5,653 bases of DNA from Pseudomonadota bacterium (GCA_021818125.1 JAKAFG010000138.1:1-5653), one strand, 5' to 3'; shown: positions 1 through 5,078, numbered from the stretch's first letter. The notes: generated by a model from the sequence alone, not told the origin. Made by a program: numbers and translations.

Positions 1-1
1 A

Positions 2-1693
2 GGAGATTCCGCCCTTTCTACATCCTCTGCGTCCCACCCTCTACAAGAAGACGTTCTCCAAATCCCTCCGAATGACCGTGGGATAAAACGCCGTCCTCCT
101 ACTCAAATAACGAAAGACGTAACACATGGCGCTGCCTTAGAGCGGGCGCATGGTATCGTGCGTCGCGCAGACGCTGCGGAAAAGGCATTGGCAGAATTAC
201 GCATCTCCCTGGATCAGGCCAAGACGGCGTTTGTGAAGGCAGACCGGGAGTTTGAGTCAGCGCGGCATCAAAAGGTGTCCCTCGAAAAATCTCTGGAACA
301 GATCAAAGAGGACGCCCTATCGCTCTCTACCCAACAGGAGCAATACCTGGCGGTTTTGTCCGGAAATCTGGCGACTTATAGTGTCGCCCCTGTTTCTCTG
401 GGTGCCCTGGATCAGATTCAGGCAGATTTAAGCGAACGGCGCGCCCAATGGCTACGCCGCCAAGAAGAAAAAGGTGACCTCGTTGTGAAACGCGCCGCAC
501 TGGAGGCGCAGATACGCCATCAGAGCGAGGATATGTTGAAGTTGGATGGGGAGACCCAAAAGCAACAGAAACAGCTCAAAATGCTACAAGTGGAACAGCA
601 GGCATGGAAAGATCAGCGTCGTGTGCTTTTTGGTGATAAAAATCCCGCAGACGAGGAAAAGCATCTTTCCGATGCAATCGTGTCTGCCGAGAACACACTC
701 GAAAATGTGCGGCAGCGGATGTATACGGCGCAACAGAAACTGGCCTTACTCCAGGAGAGCGTGGCAAACCTCGTGGTAGGCATCGAAGAAAGAAAACCCC
801 GATTAGAGGCTGCTGAAGCCACTTTTGCGAGTCGCTTGCTGAAGGCGGAGTTCGCCAGCGAGGTGCAATTCTTATCGACCCGTCTGCCTGAGGATGAGCG
901 TAAAAAACTGGCGAATGCCGCGTTCCAACTGAAGGACGAAGCGTCGGTGCTCAATGCCATGGAGCAAGGAAAAAATACCCTGCTGGCGACAGAGCGGCAA
1001 AAGCAGATTACCGATGCGCCAAAAGATACAGTCAGTCAGATATTGAGCGATCTCATGGTGAATCACCGGAATATGCAGCAAGAGATTGGCGGTCTTTCTC
1101 AAAGACTCAAGGATAACGCCGCACTGAAAGAGCAGCAGCAAGGGAGGGGCGAGGCCATCGCGGCGCAGAAGCGTGAGTGCGGACGTTGGGATCTGCTCCA
1201 CGATCTCATCGGTTCCAGCGATGGCAAGAAATACCGCAATTTTGCCCAAGGGCTGACTTTTGAACTGATGGTCAGCCACGCTAACCGGCAACTGCAAAAA
1301 ATGACCGACCGCTACCTGCTGATCCGCGATGGCAGGCAACCTCTGGAACTCAATGTGATCGATAACTATCAGGCCGGGGAGGTGCGTTCCACTAAAAACC
1401 TCTCGGGTGGAGAGAGCTTCATCGTCAGCCTGGCGCTGGCACTGGGCCTCTCGCACATGGCCAGTAAAAATGTGCGGGTGGATTCCCTGTTTCTGGATGA
1501 AGGTTTCGGCACCCTGGATGAGGAAGCCTTGGATATGGCCCTGGAAACTCTTGCGGGTCTCCAGCAGGAAGGCAAGCTCATTGGGGTGATTTCCCATGTG
1601 GCTGCTCTCAAAGAGCGTATTGGCACTCAGATTCAAGTGATACCGAGAACGGGGGGGAGAAGTACCATATTCGGGCCTGGTTGCATATTTTAG
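2..1693 (+). CDS. sbcC: Nuclease SbcCD subunit C (SbcC), 3' part; 5' end outside window
   Basis: This is the ATPase subunit of the SbcCD (Mre11/Rad50-like) nuclease, which cuts DNA hairpins and processes blocked double-strand ends. The frame is open from base 2 without a stop, so the first in-window GTG (158) is not the real start. Of the 563 codons seen, roughly residues 50-390 are a Gln/Glu/Lys/Arg-rich coiled coil. A conserved SbcC block with YRNFAQGLTFELMV follows near residues 405-424. Next come the ABC signature LSGGES (467-472), Walker B SLFLDE (495-500), the D-loop GTLD (503-506) and the H-loop His in VISHV (532). The C-terminus KERIGTQIQVIP is also typical. The Walker A half of the ATPase lies upstream, outside the window. 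The Rad50-type CxxC zinc hook is expected near the left edge, but no Cys pair is seen there; only SASHP resembles the sequence that follows a hook. The ATPase half looks intact and functional. SbcD normally precedes sbcC and would be to the left. Confidence 0.95.
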   Translation, partial: GDSALSTSSASHPLQEDVLQIPPNDRGIKRRPPTQITKDVTHGAALERAHGIVRRADAAEKALAELRISLDQAKTAFVKADREFESARHQKVSLEKSLEQIKEDALSLSTQQEQYLAVLSGNLATYSVAPVSLGALDQIQADLSERRAQWLRRQEEKGDLVVKRAALEAQIRHQSEDMLKLDGETQKQQKQLKMLQVEQQAWKDQRRVLFGDKNPADEEKHLSDAIVSAENTLENVRQRMYTAQQKLALLQESVANLVVGIEERKPRLEAAEATFASRLLKAEFASEVQFLSTRLPEDERKKLANAAFQLKDEASVLNAMEQGKNTLLATERQKQITDAPKDTVSQILSDLMVNHRNMQQEIGGLSQRLKDNAALKEQQQGRGEAIAAQKRECGRWDLLHDLIGSSDGKKYRNFAQGLTFELMVSHANRQLQKMTDRYLLIRDGRQPLELNVIDNYQAGEVRSTKNLSGGESFIVSLALALGLSHMASKNVRVDSLFLDEGFGTLDEEALDMALETLAGLQQEGKLIGVISHVAALKERIGTQIQVIPRTGGRSTIFGPGCIF

Positions 1694-1989
1694 GCCAAAA
1701 TACACTGGGTGTTATGATTGTTGCGGCACAGAACGGCGCCACGCCATAATCGCGTCATCCAGCCAACAAACCAGCCGATTTCAAAGGACGTGTCATTCCA
1801 CTTTCCCGTCTCGGCGTTCCAGGCGTAGCGGAAAAGCCTTGAGGGCTCTTGCGCACCGTTAGGACACCTTTAGGTCATCCCCACCCTGCCCCATGCCTTC
1901 TCCATGACCTTCCATAGCGGGCCGTGTACCGCCAGGACACGGCCCGTATACTTTTTCTTTCTGCGCAGACCGAGGGTCCAGGCCACCAG
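1690..1989 (-). pseudogene. Possible remnant of an unknown gene, split by an in-frame stop
   Basis: On the minus strand one frame reads through from about 1989 to 1873, stops at TAA (1870-1872), then stays open to a second TAA (1690-1692). The upstream piece could start at GTG 1986 and would give 38 aa, including YTGRVLAVHGPLWKVMEKAW. The downstream piece has no early start and includes FRYAWNAETGKWNDTSFEIG. Both pieces are Trp-rich and have mostly G or C in third positions over their central parts, which resembles coding sequence. The last stop overlaps the sbcC stop tail to tail. I do not recognise the protein. It could equally be chance open sequence downstream of the integrase gene. Confidence 0.25.
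1919..1960 (+). terminator. Terminator-like hairpin downstream of sbcC
   Basis: A perfect 9-bp stem, GGGCCGTGT (1919-1927) with ACACGGCCC (1937-1945), has a 9-base loop and can gain one C:G pair at its base (1918:1946). A T-rich tract TTTTTCTTT follows at 1952-1960. This fits a rho-independent terminator for transcripts from sbcC. However, it lies 226 bases after the stop codon, and about five bases separate stem and T tract, so it may be weak. No comparable T tract is seen for the opposite strand. Confidence 0.4.
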
Positions 1990-2037
1990 ACATTAACCCG
2001 GTCGCTGCCCTTACTGAATCCGCCAAAATACCCACAA

Positions 2038-2937
2038 TTATGCCCCTTCCCTGCGGTGGCCATAGTAAACCTGCGCCACGTAGCGCCCCCGTCCATCGCC
2101 ATGGCCGAGATCCTGGGCAACCAAGGCGAGGGTTTCCCGCAGGCGGTAGCCGCGCGCCCGGTAGAATGCCATGGCCTGGTCCGCCCAGGCATAACGCAGT
2201 CCATGGGAGGCACGCGCTCCCCTGAGTCCGGCTTTGCGCAAGATGCGGTGGTACCGGTCATAGGCCGACTTCAGAGTGCCGCTTTTGCCATTGATCAGGT
2301 AGGTGGTGTTGTTTTGGGTCAGTACCTGTTGTGCGTGGCGTATGGACTCCAGGGCACCTTCCTGGTCGATCACACTCTGTTTGCGGGGCCGGCCACCCTT
2401 GGTGCCTTCGATGACGTGGATGGCGCCGTCTTTCAGAGCCTCTTGCTCCCACCGGGTGAGGGTATCCGCTCTTGGGCGTAACGCCTCCAGTGCCCGGAGT
2501 CCGAGTTTCCTTTGCAGGGTCATCACGGCGGCCACACCGCCGGTAGGGTCCAGTTGCAGCACCTGCGCCCATGCCTCCTGGTAATGAGCGTCATCAATGG
2601 CTTCATGGGTCCCATCCCGTGATGCGCCCGACAGGCCGAGCGCGGCATTGCTCAATTCCCGATGCTCGGCAAAGGGGCCCCGCCCGGCAGCAGTCAGCAC
2701 CGTTCGGAGCGCCGCCATGGTATTTTGCAGGGTTCTTTGCCCCAGCCCCCTCTCGCGCAGATGGTCGATATAGTTTTTGATCAGCCGCACCTTGATATCC
2801 CCAACATGGCGGGTCTGGATATTCCGCTCGCGCAAGCATCGGCAAAACTCTTTTACGACGCGTTCCCGGTGCTCACGGGTGCGCATGGCACCGCCGGCGT
2901 CCCGTGCAATGCGTAGCATTTCGTCTTGTAACGACAT
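2038..2937 (-). CDS. int: Tyrosine recombinase (integrase), 299 aa
   Basis: This is a site-specific recombinase expected to integrate and excise a mobile element through a covalent Tyr-DNA intermediate. I chose ATG at 2937 (MSLQDEMLRIARDAGG) because GGGAGGA stands just upstream; the frame continues to 3036, but that extension is not protein-like. Residues about 1-95 form a helical SAM-like core-binding domain (KEFCRCLRERNIQ, LRERGLGQRTLQNTMAALR). The catalytic domain follows and looks complete: Arg148 in GLRALEAL, Lys180 in GTKGGRPRK, His245 and Arg248 in SHGLR, His279 in LGHGDGRG, and the nucleophile Tyr291 or Tyr292 in AQVYYG. The layout resembles the integrase families found on ICEs and genomic islands (SAM-like N domain plus Integrase_1). 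It is read toward sbcC, with the small HTH gene upstream on the same strand across 730 bases of structured non-coding DNA. The gene seems intact; its target site is unknown. Confidence 0.93.
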   Translation of the reverse strand: MSLQDEMLRIARDAGGAMRTREHRERVVKEFCRCLRERNIQTRHVGDIKVRLIKNYIDHLRERGLGQRTLQNTMAALRTVLTAAGRGPFAEHRELSNAALGLSGASRDGTHEAIDDAHYQEAWAQVLQLDPTGGVAAVMTLQRKLGLRALEALRPRADTLTRWEQEALKDGAIHVIEGTKGGRPRKQSVIDQEGALESIRHAQQVLTQNNTTYLINGKSGTLKSAYDRYHRILRKAGLRGARASHGLRYAWADQAMAFYRARGYRLRETLALVAQDLGHGDGRGRYVAQVYYGHRREGA

Positions 2938-2940
2938 GAC

Positions 2941-2947
2941 TCCTCCC
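2941..2947 (-). promoter_or_regulatory. Ribosome binding site of int; decides the start
   Basis: The minus strand reads GGGAGGA, then GTC, then ATG. This strong Shine-Dalgarno places the integrase start at 2937. The core GGAGG is only four bases from the ATG, slightly close. It argues against the longer reading to 3036. Confidence 0.65.
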
Positions 2948-3030
2948 AACATCAAAAGGCTAACGACGATTACGGCGGGCGAGCAGTAGGCTGATATGTC
3001 CATTTCTTGCGTATTTGGGACCTTTGCTAC

Positions 3031-3048
3031 CCGCACCTTGCGGTGCGG
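3031..3048. repeat. Perfect 7-bp hairpin upstream of int
   Basis: CCGCACC (3031-3037) and GGTGCGG (3042-3048) are separated by the loop TTGC. The hairpin lies about 95 bases before the integrase start, in what would be its promoter or leader. No T tract follows on either strand, so a terminator is unlikely. A smaller hairpin with the same TTGC loop (CCGC 3125-3128, GCGG 3133-3136) lies inside the neighbouring folded domain. Confidence 0.55.
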
Positions 3049-3055
3049 TCAGCCT

Positions 3056-3178
3056 GAATCATCACGCCCGCCGGATTGATCCGGTGAGTTTCGGAGGGTG
3101 ACGTGAAAGGCCTTGGCCTGCACGCCGCTTGCGCGGTACACCCTTACCCCCTCAGGGGGTACTCGTCAGTGATGATTC
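3056..3178. ncRNA. Candidate structured RNA or DNA domain closed by a 10-bp stem
   Basis: GAATCATCAC (3056-3065) is the exact reverse complement of GTGATGATTC (3169-3178). The 103 bases between hold four hairpins in a row: CCGGAT/ATCCGG (3071-3084, loop TG), AGGCC/GGCCT (3108-3119, loop TT), CCGC/GCGG (3125-3136, loop TTGC) and TACCCCC/GGGGGTA (3145-3161, loop TCA). All are compatible at once, giving a multi-branch fold on either strand. No gene reads convincingly through it. It may be a non-coding RNA, a structured leader of the int transcript (minus strand), or DNA that folds when single-stranded, as at transfer or second-strand origins. I do not recognise it as a known RNA family, and the strand is undecided. 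Confidence 0.35.
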
Positions 3179-3200
3179 GTATGGTAGCTATGCGTCCTTC

Positions 3201-3283
3201 AGGCCCTTGGCCTTTCAATATGAAATCCTTATCGCGCCGGTCACCCGGCGTGGGTTGAATGTGCATTCCTTACCGTGGAATGC
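3201..3283. repeat. Series of three hairpins in the int-HTH gap
   Basis: Three exact inverted repeats follow each other: AGGCC/GGCCT (3201-3213, loop CTT), CGCCGG/CCGGCG (3235-3250, loop TCAC) and GCATTCC/GGAATGC (3263-3283, 7-base loop). The first also forms a distant pair: GGCCTTTC (3209-3216) is the reverse complement of GAAAGGCC (3105-3112), and flanking CAG/CTG extends the similarity. The first hairpin could therefore pair locally or with the upstream domain. No coding sequence is supported here. Confidence 0.45.
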
Positions 3284-3296
3284 GGTGACATTTTGC

Positions 3297-3340
3297 GCCC
3301 GCTCTGAGCGGGCCTTATCGGGCGGGGGTTTCACCCGCCC
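3297..3340. terminator. Tandem strong GC hairpins, terminator or attenuator-like
   Basis: GCCCGCT (3297-3303) pairs with AGCGGGC (3307-3313) over a 3-base loop. Seven bases later GGGCGGG (3320-3326) pairs with CCCGCCC (3334-3340) over a 7-base loop, followed by TTTGTGT on the + strand. The arms are partly exchangeable: GCGGG (3308-3312) can pair with CCCGC (3334-3338), breaking both hairpins. That resembles the mutually exclusive stems of attenuators, but no leader peptide or U-rich tract of usual length is seen, so function is uncertain. Confidence 0.35.
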
Positions 3341-3359
3341 TTTGTGTCGGCGTCACTTT

Positions 3360-3371
3360 GCGTGTGCACGC
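3360..3371. repeat. Short hairpin GCGTG/CACGC
   Basis: GCGTG (3360-3364) and CACGC (3367-3371) are separated by TG. On its own this 5-bp stem is unremarkable. It is listed because it continues the series of closely packed inverted repeats that starts at 3031. Confidence 0.3.
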
Positions 3372-3378
3372 GAATGAA

Positions 3379-3663
3379 TCACCGACCGCTTCTTCAGTTG
3401 CGCATTCAGGCATCGCTGCCATGGATCACTGTGAGGCAAGCATGCTTGCCGATATATGCCGATAACGGCTCTGGATTTGCAGGGTGTAACGCCCCCTGTG
3501 GTCGGCACATGTGTGCGGGAAATCTTTCGCCCTGGTGGTTGGCCCATGCAGCTTTATCTCACCTGAGCCGCTCGCGCGGCATGCTGTCCCTTGCTGATAA
3601 CAGCATAACGTCGCCAAGGAGCCAGCAGTGGCGCATCATCGCCGCTTTTTCGCATGTTTTGCT
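3379..3663. other. Non-coding stretch between hairpin cluster and HTH gene
   Basis: No convincing gene is seen in these 285 bases. They hold a 16-bp palindrome (3435-3450), a GCCGC/GCGGC hairpin (3567-3580, loop TCGC) and several short open frames. The most coding-like is ATG 3456 to TGA 3566 on + (36 aa, MPITALDLQGVTPPVVGTCV onward), which lacks a Shine-Dalgarno. A 16-aa frame at GTG 3628-3678 on + has a good Shine-Dalgarno, AAGGAG, six bases upstream and could be a leader peptide. It ends inside the 21-bp palindrome. Confidence 0.4.
3435..3450. repeat. 16-bp perfect palindrome
   Basis: GGCAAGCATGCTTGCC equals its own reverse complement with no central spacer. Such a fully symmetric site suits a dimeric DNA-binding protein better than an RNA hairpin, because it leaves no loop. 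It lies about 500 bases before the int start and 220 bases beyond the HTH stop. Which protein might bind it is unknown. Confidence 0.5.
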
Positions 3664-3684
3664 CCGGGATCAATTTGATCCCGG
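3664..3684. repeat. 21-bp palindrome, copy A, at the end of the HTH gene
   Basis: Arms CCGGGATCAA (3664-3673) and TTGATCCCGG (3675-3684) flank one central base (T). The same 21 bases read on the other strand occur at 5209-5229. This copy overlaps the last codons and the TGA stop of the HTH gene, and also supplies a TGA on the + strand. No T tract follows on either strand, so it is a poor rho-independent terminator. A protein-binding or recombination site, or a dispersed palindromic repeat, is more likely. Confidence 0.6.
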
Positions 3685-3951
3685 GACGCGATTCAGCGCC
3701 GACCGGGCGGATATTGGGCTCACGGTTCCTGTCTGCCGATCACGATCGGCGACTCCGTCGCCACACTCCAGGATTGCTTCCACATCCTCACGGCGCAGGT
3801 AGTATCTCCGGCCGAGCCAGACGCGTCGTGCGGCGAGCCACTTCGCCCACCCCGCCCGGCTACGACACATGGCGTCCCGGAAGGCTGCCGGGGTCTTTCT
3901 TAAGAGGGCGGCGGCCTCCTCAGACGTGAGTAATTTCTGTTCCTGCTGCAT
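3670..3951 (-). CDS. Excisionase/AlpA-like helix-turn-helix protein, 93 aa
   Basis: This is a small DNA-binding protein, likely a recombination directionality factor (Xis) or transcriptional regulator of the element. The start is ATG 3951, because GGAGG lies five bases upstream; the frame could extend four codons to a TTG at 3963, but that would bury the Shine-Dalgarno. The fold is suggested by LLTSEEAAALLRKTPAAFRDAM (residues 7-28), with a first helix at 10-17 and a second at 20-28. A wing-like pair follows, RVWLGRRYYLRREDVEAIL (43-61), ending in the REDVE motif usual in MerR-like/HTH_17 excisionases. The tail from about 64 is low in structure and ends in PGSN, encoded by the 21-bp palindrome; the tail may be recent read-through into that repeat. 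It lies upstream of int on the same strand, as expected for an int-xis pair, though far from it. The half-site cluster at 4015-4039 lies upstream and may be its own control site. Confidence 0.85.
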   Translation of the reverse strand: MQQEQKLLTSEEAAALLRKTPAAFRDAMCRSRAGWAKWLAARRVWLGRRYYLRREDVEAILECGDGVADRDRQTGTVSPISARSALNRVPGSN

Positions 3952-3956
3952 TTCAG

Positions 3957-3961
3957 CCTCC
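3957..3961 (-). promoter_or_regulatory. Ribosome binding site of the HTH gene; decides the start
   Basis: GGAGG on the minus strand is followed by CTGAA and ATG at 3951, a good spacing of five bases. It favours this ATG over the upstream TTG at 3963. Confidence 0.7.
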
Positions 3962-3976
3962 AAATGTGGTCACTGC

Positions 3977-4219
3977 ATGGGAACTATCGTAGCGCGGCTA
4001 GGCGTCGATAAAATCGCCAAGAACGCCAAATTTTGGCGTCTAATAACTGAGTTAAAAAACGGGGGATGGTATCTGACGGTGCACGGCTGGCGTATGGGTG
4101 AGGATTATGTTTCGCCGAAAAATCTCGGGTTACGGAAAGCGGCTGATAGATTGGATTTGTGCCATGTGGCACGTCCACTCAGGAGTCAGCAATGGAAGTC
4201 CAAAGCAACTTTGTCATAA
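3977..4219 (+). CDS. Possible small unknown protein, 80 aa, overlapping the next gene
   Basis: A + frame from ATG 3977 to TAA 4219 would encode MGTIVARLGVDKIAKNAKFW and so on, ending 28 bases inside the next gene. The residue mix is protein-like and G or A is common in first codon positions. Against it, there is no Shine-Dalgarno before the ATG, and the frame runs through the half-site cluster and the probable promoters of both neighbours. I recognise no domain. A control region is the more likely reading. Confidence 0.25.
   Translation: MGTIVARLGVDKIAKNAKFWRLITELKNGGWYLTVHGWRMGEDYVSPKNLGLRKAADRLDLCHVARPLRSQQWKSKATLS
4015..4039. promoter_or_regulatory. Operator-like cluster of three half-sites
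   Basis: CGCCAA occurs at 4015-4020 and again at 4024-4029, and its reverse complement TTGGCG at 4033-4038. The start points are exactly nine bases apart. The last two are the centre of a perfect inverted repeat, ACGCCAAA (4023-4030) and TTTGGCGT (4032-4039), with one central base. The cluster lies between divergent genes, 64-88 bases from the HTH start and about 150 from the start of the acidic protein. It is a natural site for a regulator controlling one or both, the HTH protein being the obvious candidate. Confidence 0.5.
4181..4185 (+). promoter_or_regulatory. Ribosome binding site of the 255-aa gene; decides the start
   Basis: AGGAG is followed by six bases and ATG 4192. This favours 4192 over an in-frame ATG at 4159, which has no such signal. 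Confidence 0.7.
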
Positions 4220-4959
4220 CGGCACCGTCAACGGTGCAAAGTCAGGTAGGTGACGGCTGGGGATATTGCCGGAACGAGGAGGGATTCCTCTTTTTTGGCT
4301 ACCTGTTCCTGCCGGATGACGTCATCCAGTGTGTCGCCCTTACCGAATCCGGAGAGTTCTGGGAATCGCGAATCTGCGTGCGGCAGCGTCTTGAAGAACG
4401 GCTCCGGGAGGAAGTCTTCTGGGGTGCCGCGCTCGGTGAAACCGCAGCGAACCAGGATCCCTATGCGGCACTGCTGGAACTGGTGAGCACCTCCCCTTTT
4501 TTCTGGAGCTTGCCGGTGGCAGTCGTCAATCCAGACTACTGTCTGTCTGGGGGCAACGCGAATTCTTTTCTGGGCCGTTTTCAGGCGGAGGGAGCCGATC
4601 CACGGGCGATCGAACAGCTTTCTGAGGCATGGAATGCGTCGCTGGACCCGGAAATCATGGCCTTCCTGGAAGCTCTGGAAACCCTGGAGGAGATGCCGCC
4701 AACCGTGGGGCTCTACGGTTTTCTCCGTGGTGTCACAGGCGAGGAACGCGCGCGACGTGTGGAACTGGTGCGGCGTACACCAGCGCATTTCCTCCCTGGT
4801 TTTTTTCAAAGCGAACCCGATACCTGCCACCGGAATCCCTGGGGCAATCCTTTGCATTTAGGCCTTTTGATGGCGCTGGCCCTGAGACACGGTGCGACCG
4901 TTGAGCAAGCCCTGGCCACCGCTCTGGGGGTTCCCGTTTGGGCACTGAGCCCGGACTGA
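4192..4959 (+). CDS. Unknown acidic, lysine-free protein, 255 aa
   Basis: I do not recognise the family. The frame is intact with a good Shine-Dalgarno, and its third positions are mostly G or C. The protein has no lysine at all, about 34 Asp/Glu against 16 Arg (net charge near -18), seven Trp and about 16 Phe. There is no signal peptide and no clear membrane segment. Residues 21-60 are aromatic and probably beta-rich (WGYCRNEEGFLFFGYLFLPD). Residues 60-100 look helical, 152-168 are a Glu-rich helix (DPEIMAFLEALETLEE), and the C-terminus is a hydrophobic helical pair (LHLGLLMALALRHG, TVEQALATALGVP). The gene is read away from the HTH gene across a shared control region. Strong acidity next to a small HTH regulator occurs in DNA-mimic and anti-defence proteins, but that is only a suggestion; an island-specific protein of other function is equally possible. 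Confidence 0.85.
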   Translation: MEVQSNFVITAPSTVQSQVGDGWGYCRNEEGFLFFGYLFLPDDVIQCVALTESGEFWESRICVRQRLEERLREEVFWGAALGETAANQDPYAALLELVSTSPFFWSLPVAVVNPDYCLSGGNANSFLGRFQAEGADPRAIEQLSEAWNASLDPEIMAFLEALETLEEMPPTVGLYGFLRGVTGEERARRVELVRRTPAHFLPGFFQSEPDTCHRNPWGNPLHLGLLMALALRHGATVEQALATALGVPVWALSPD

Positions 4960-5060
4960 GGTATCGTATAGCCTGAGGGATCATAGGGGCACGCGTTCTT
5001 AACTGAGAGCCCCCCCCAGCGCCCGAAAGGCCGGGGCAGCAACTCGGAACAAGAAATCAG

Positions 5061-5078
5061 CCCACCCCGCCCCGCCCC
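5061..5078 (-). other. G-quadruplex motif
   Basis: On the minus strand the bases read GGGGCGGGGCGGGGTGGG: four G runs (4, 4, 4 and 3) with one-base loops, the pattern that gives the most stable parallel quadruplexes. On the + strand it is three tandem CCCCG units after CCCA. For a transcript entering from the left, the G-rich strand is the template strand. Confidence 0.65.

Noticed and set aside
872..1705. A 277-aa minus-strand open frame opposite sbcC
   Set aside because: It is the reverse shadow of a gene with clear SbcC motifs; its translation shows no domain and no plausible start signal.
1924..2481. A 185-aa + strand open frame opposite int
   Set aside because: It overlaps the recombinase catalytic domain on the other strand, has no Shine-Dalgarno and no family features.
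2938..3036. Integrase start at 3036, adding 33 residues
   Set aside because: The extra sequence is not protein-like for this family, and the GGGAGGA Shine-Dalgarno marks the ATG at 2937.
3031..3684. CRISPR array or integron attC sites as explanation for the repeats
   Set aside because: The hairpins differ in sequence, show no regular repeat-spacer period, and lack attC-type GTTRRRY/RYYYAAC ends.
3344..3802. A 152-aa + strand open frame across the gap into the HTH gene
   Set aside because: No start signal; its 3' third is antisense to the well-supported HTH gene and the rest crosses several hairpins and palindromes.
4228..4857. A 209-aa minus-strand open frame opposite the acidic protein
   Set aside because: It is a shadow of the + strand gene, which has the better Shine-Dalgarno and codon pattern.
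5010..5037. Terminator after the acidic-protein gene in the C-rich segment
   Set aside because: Only short imperfect stems (GCC/GGC plus CCCC/GGGG) form, and no T tract follows.
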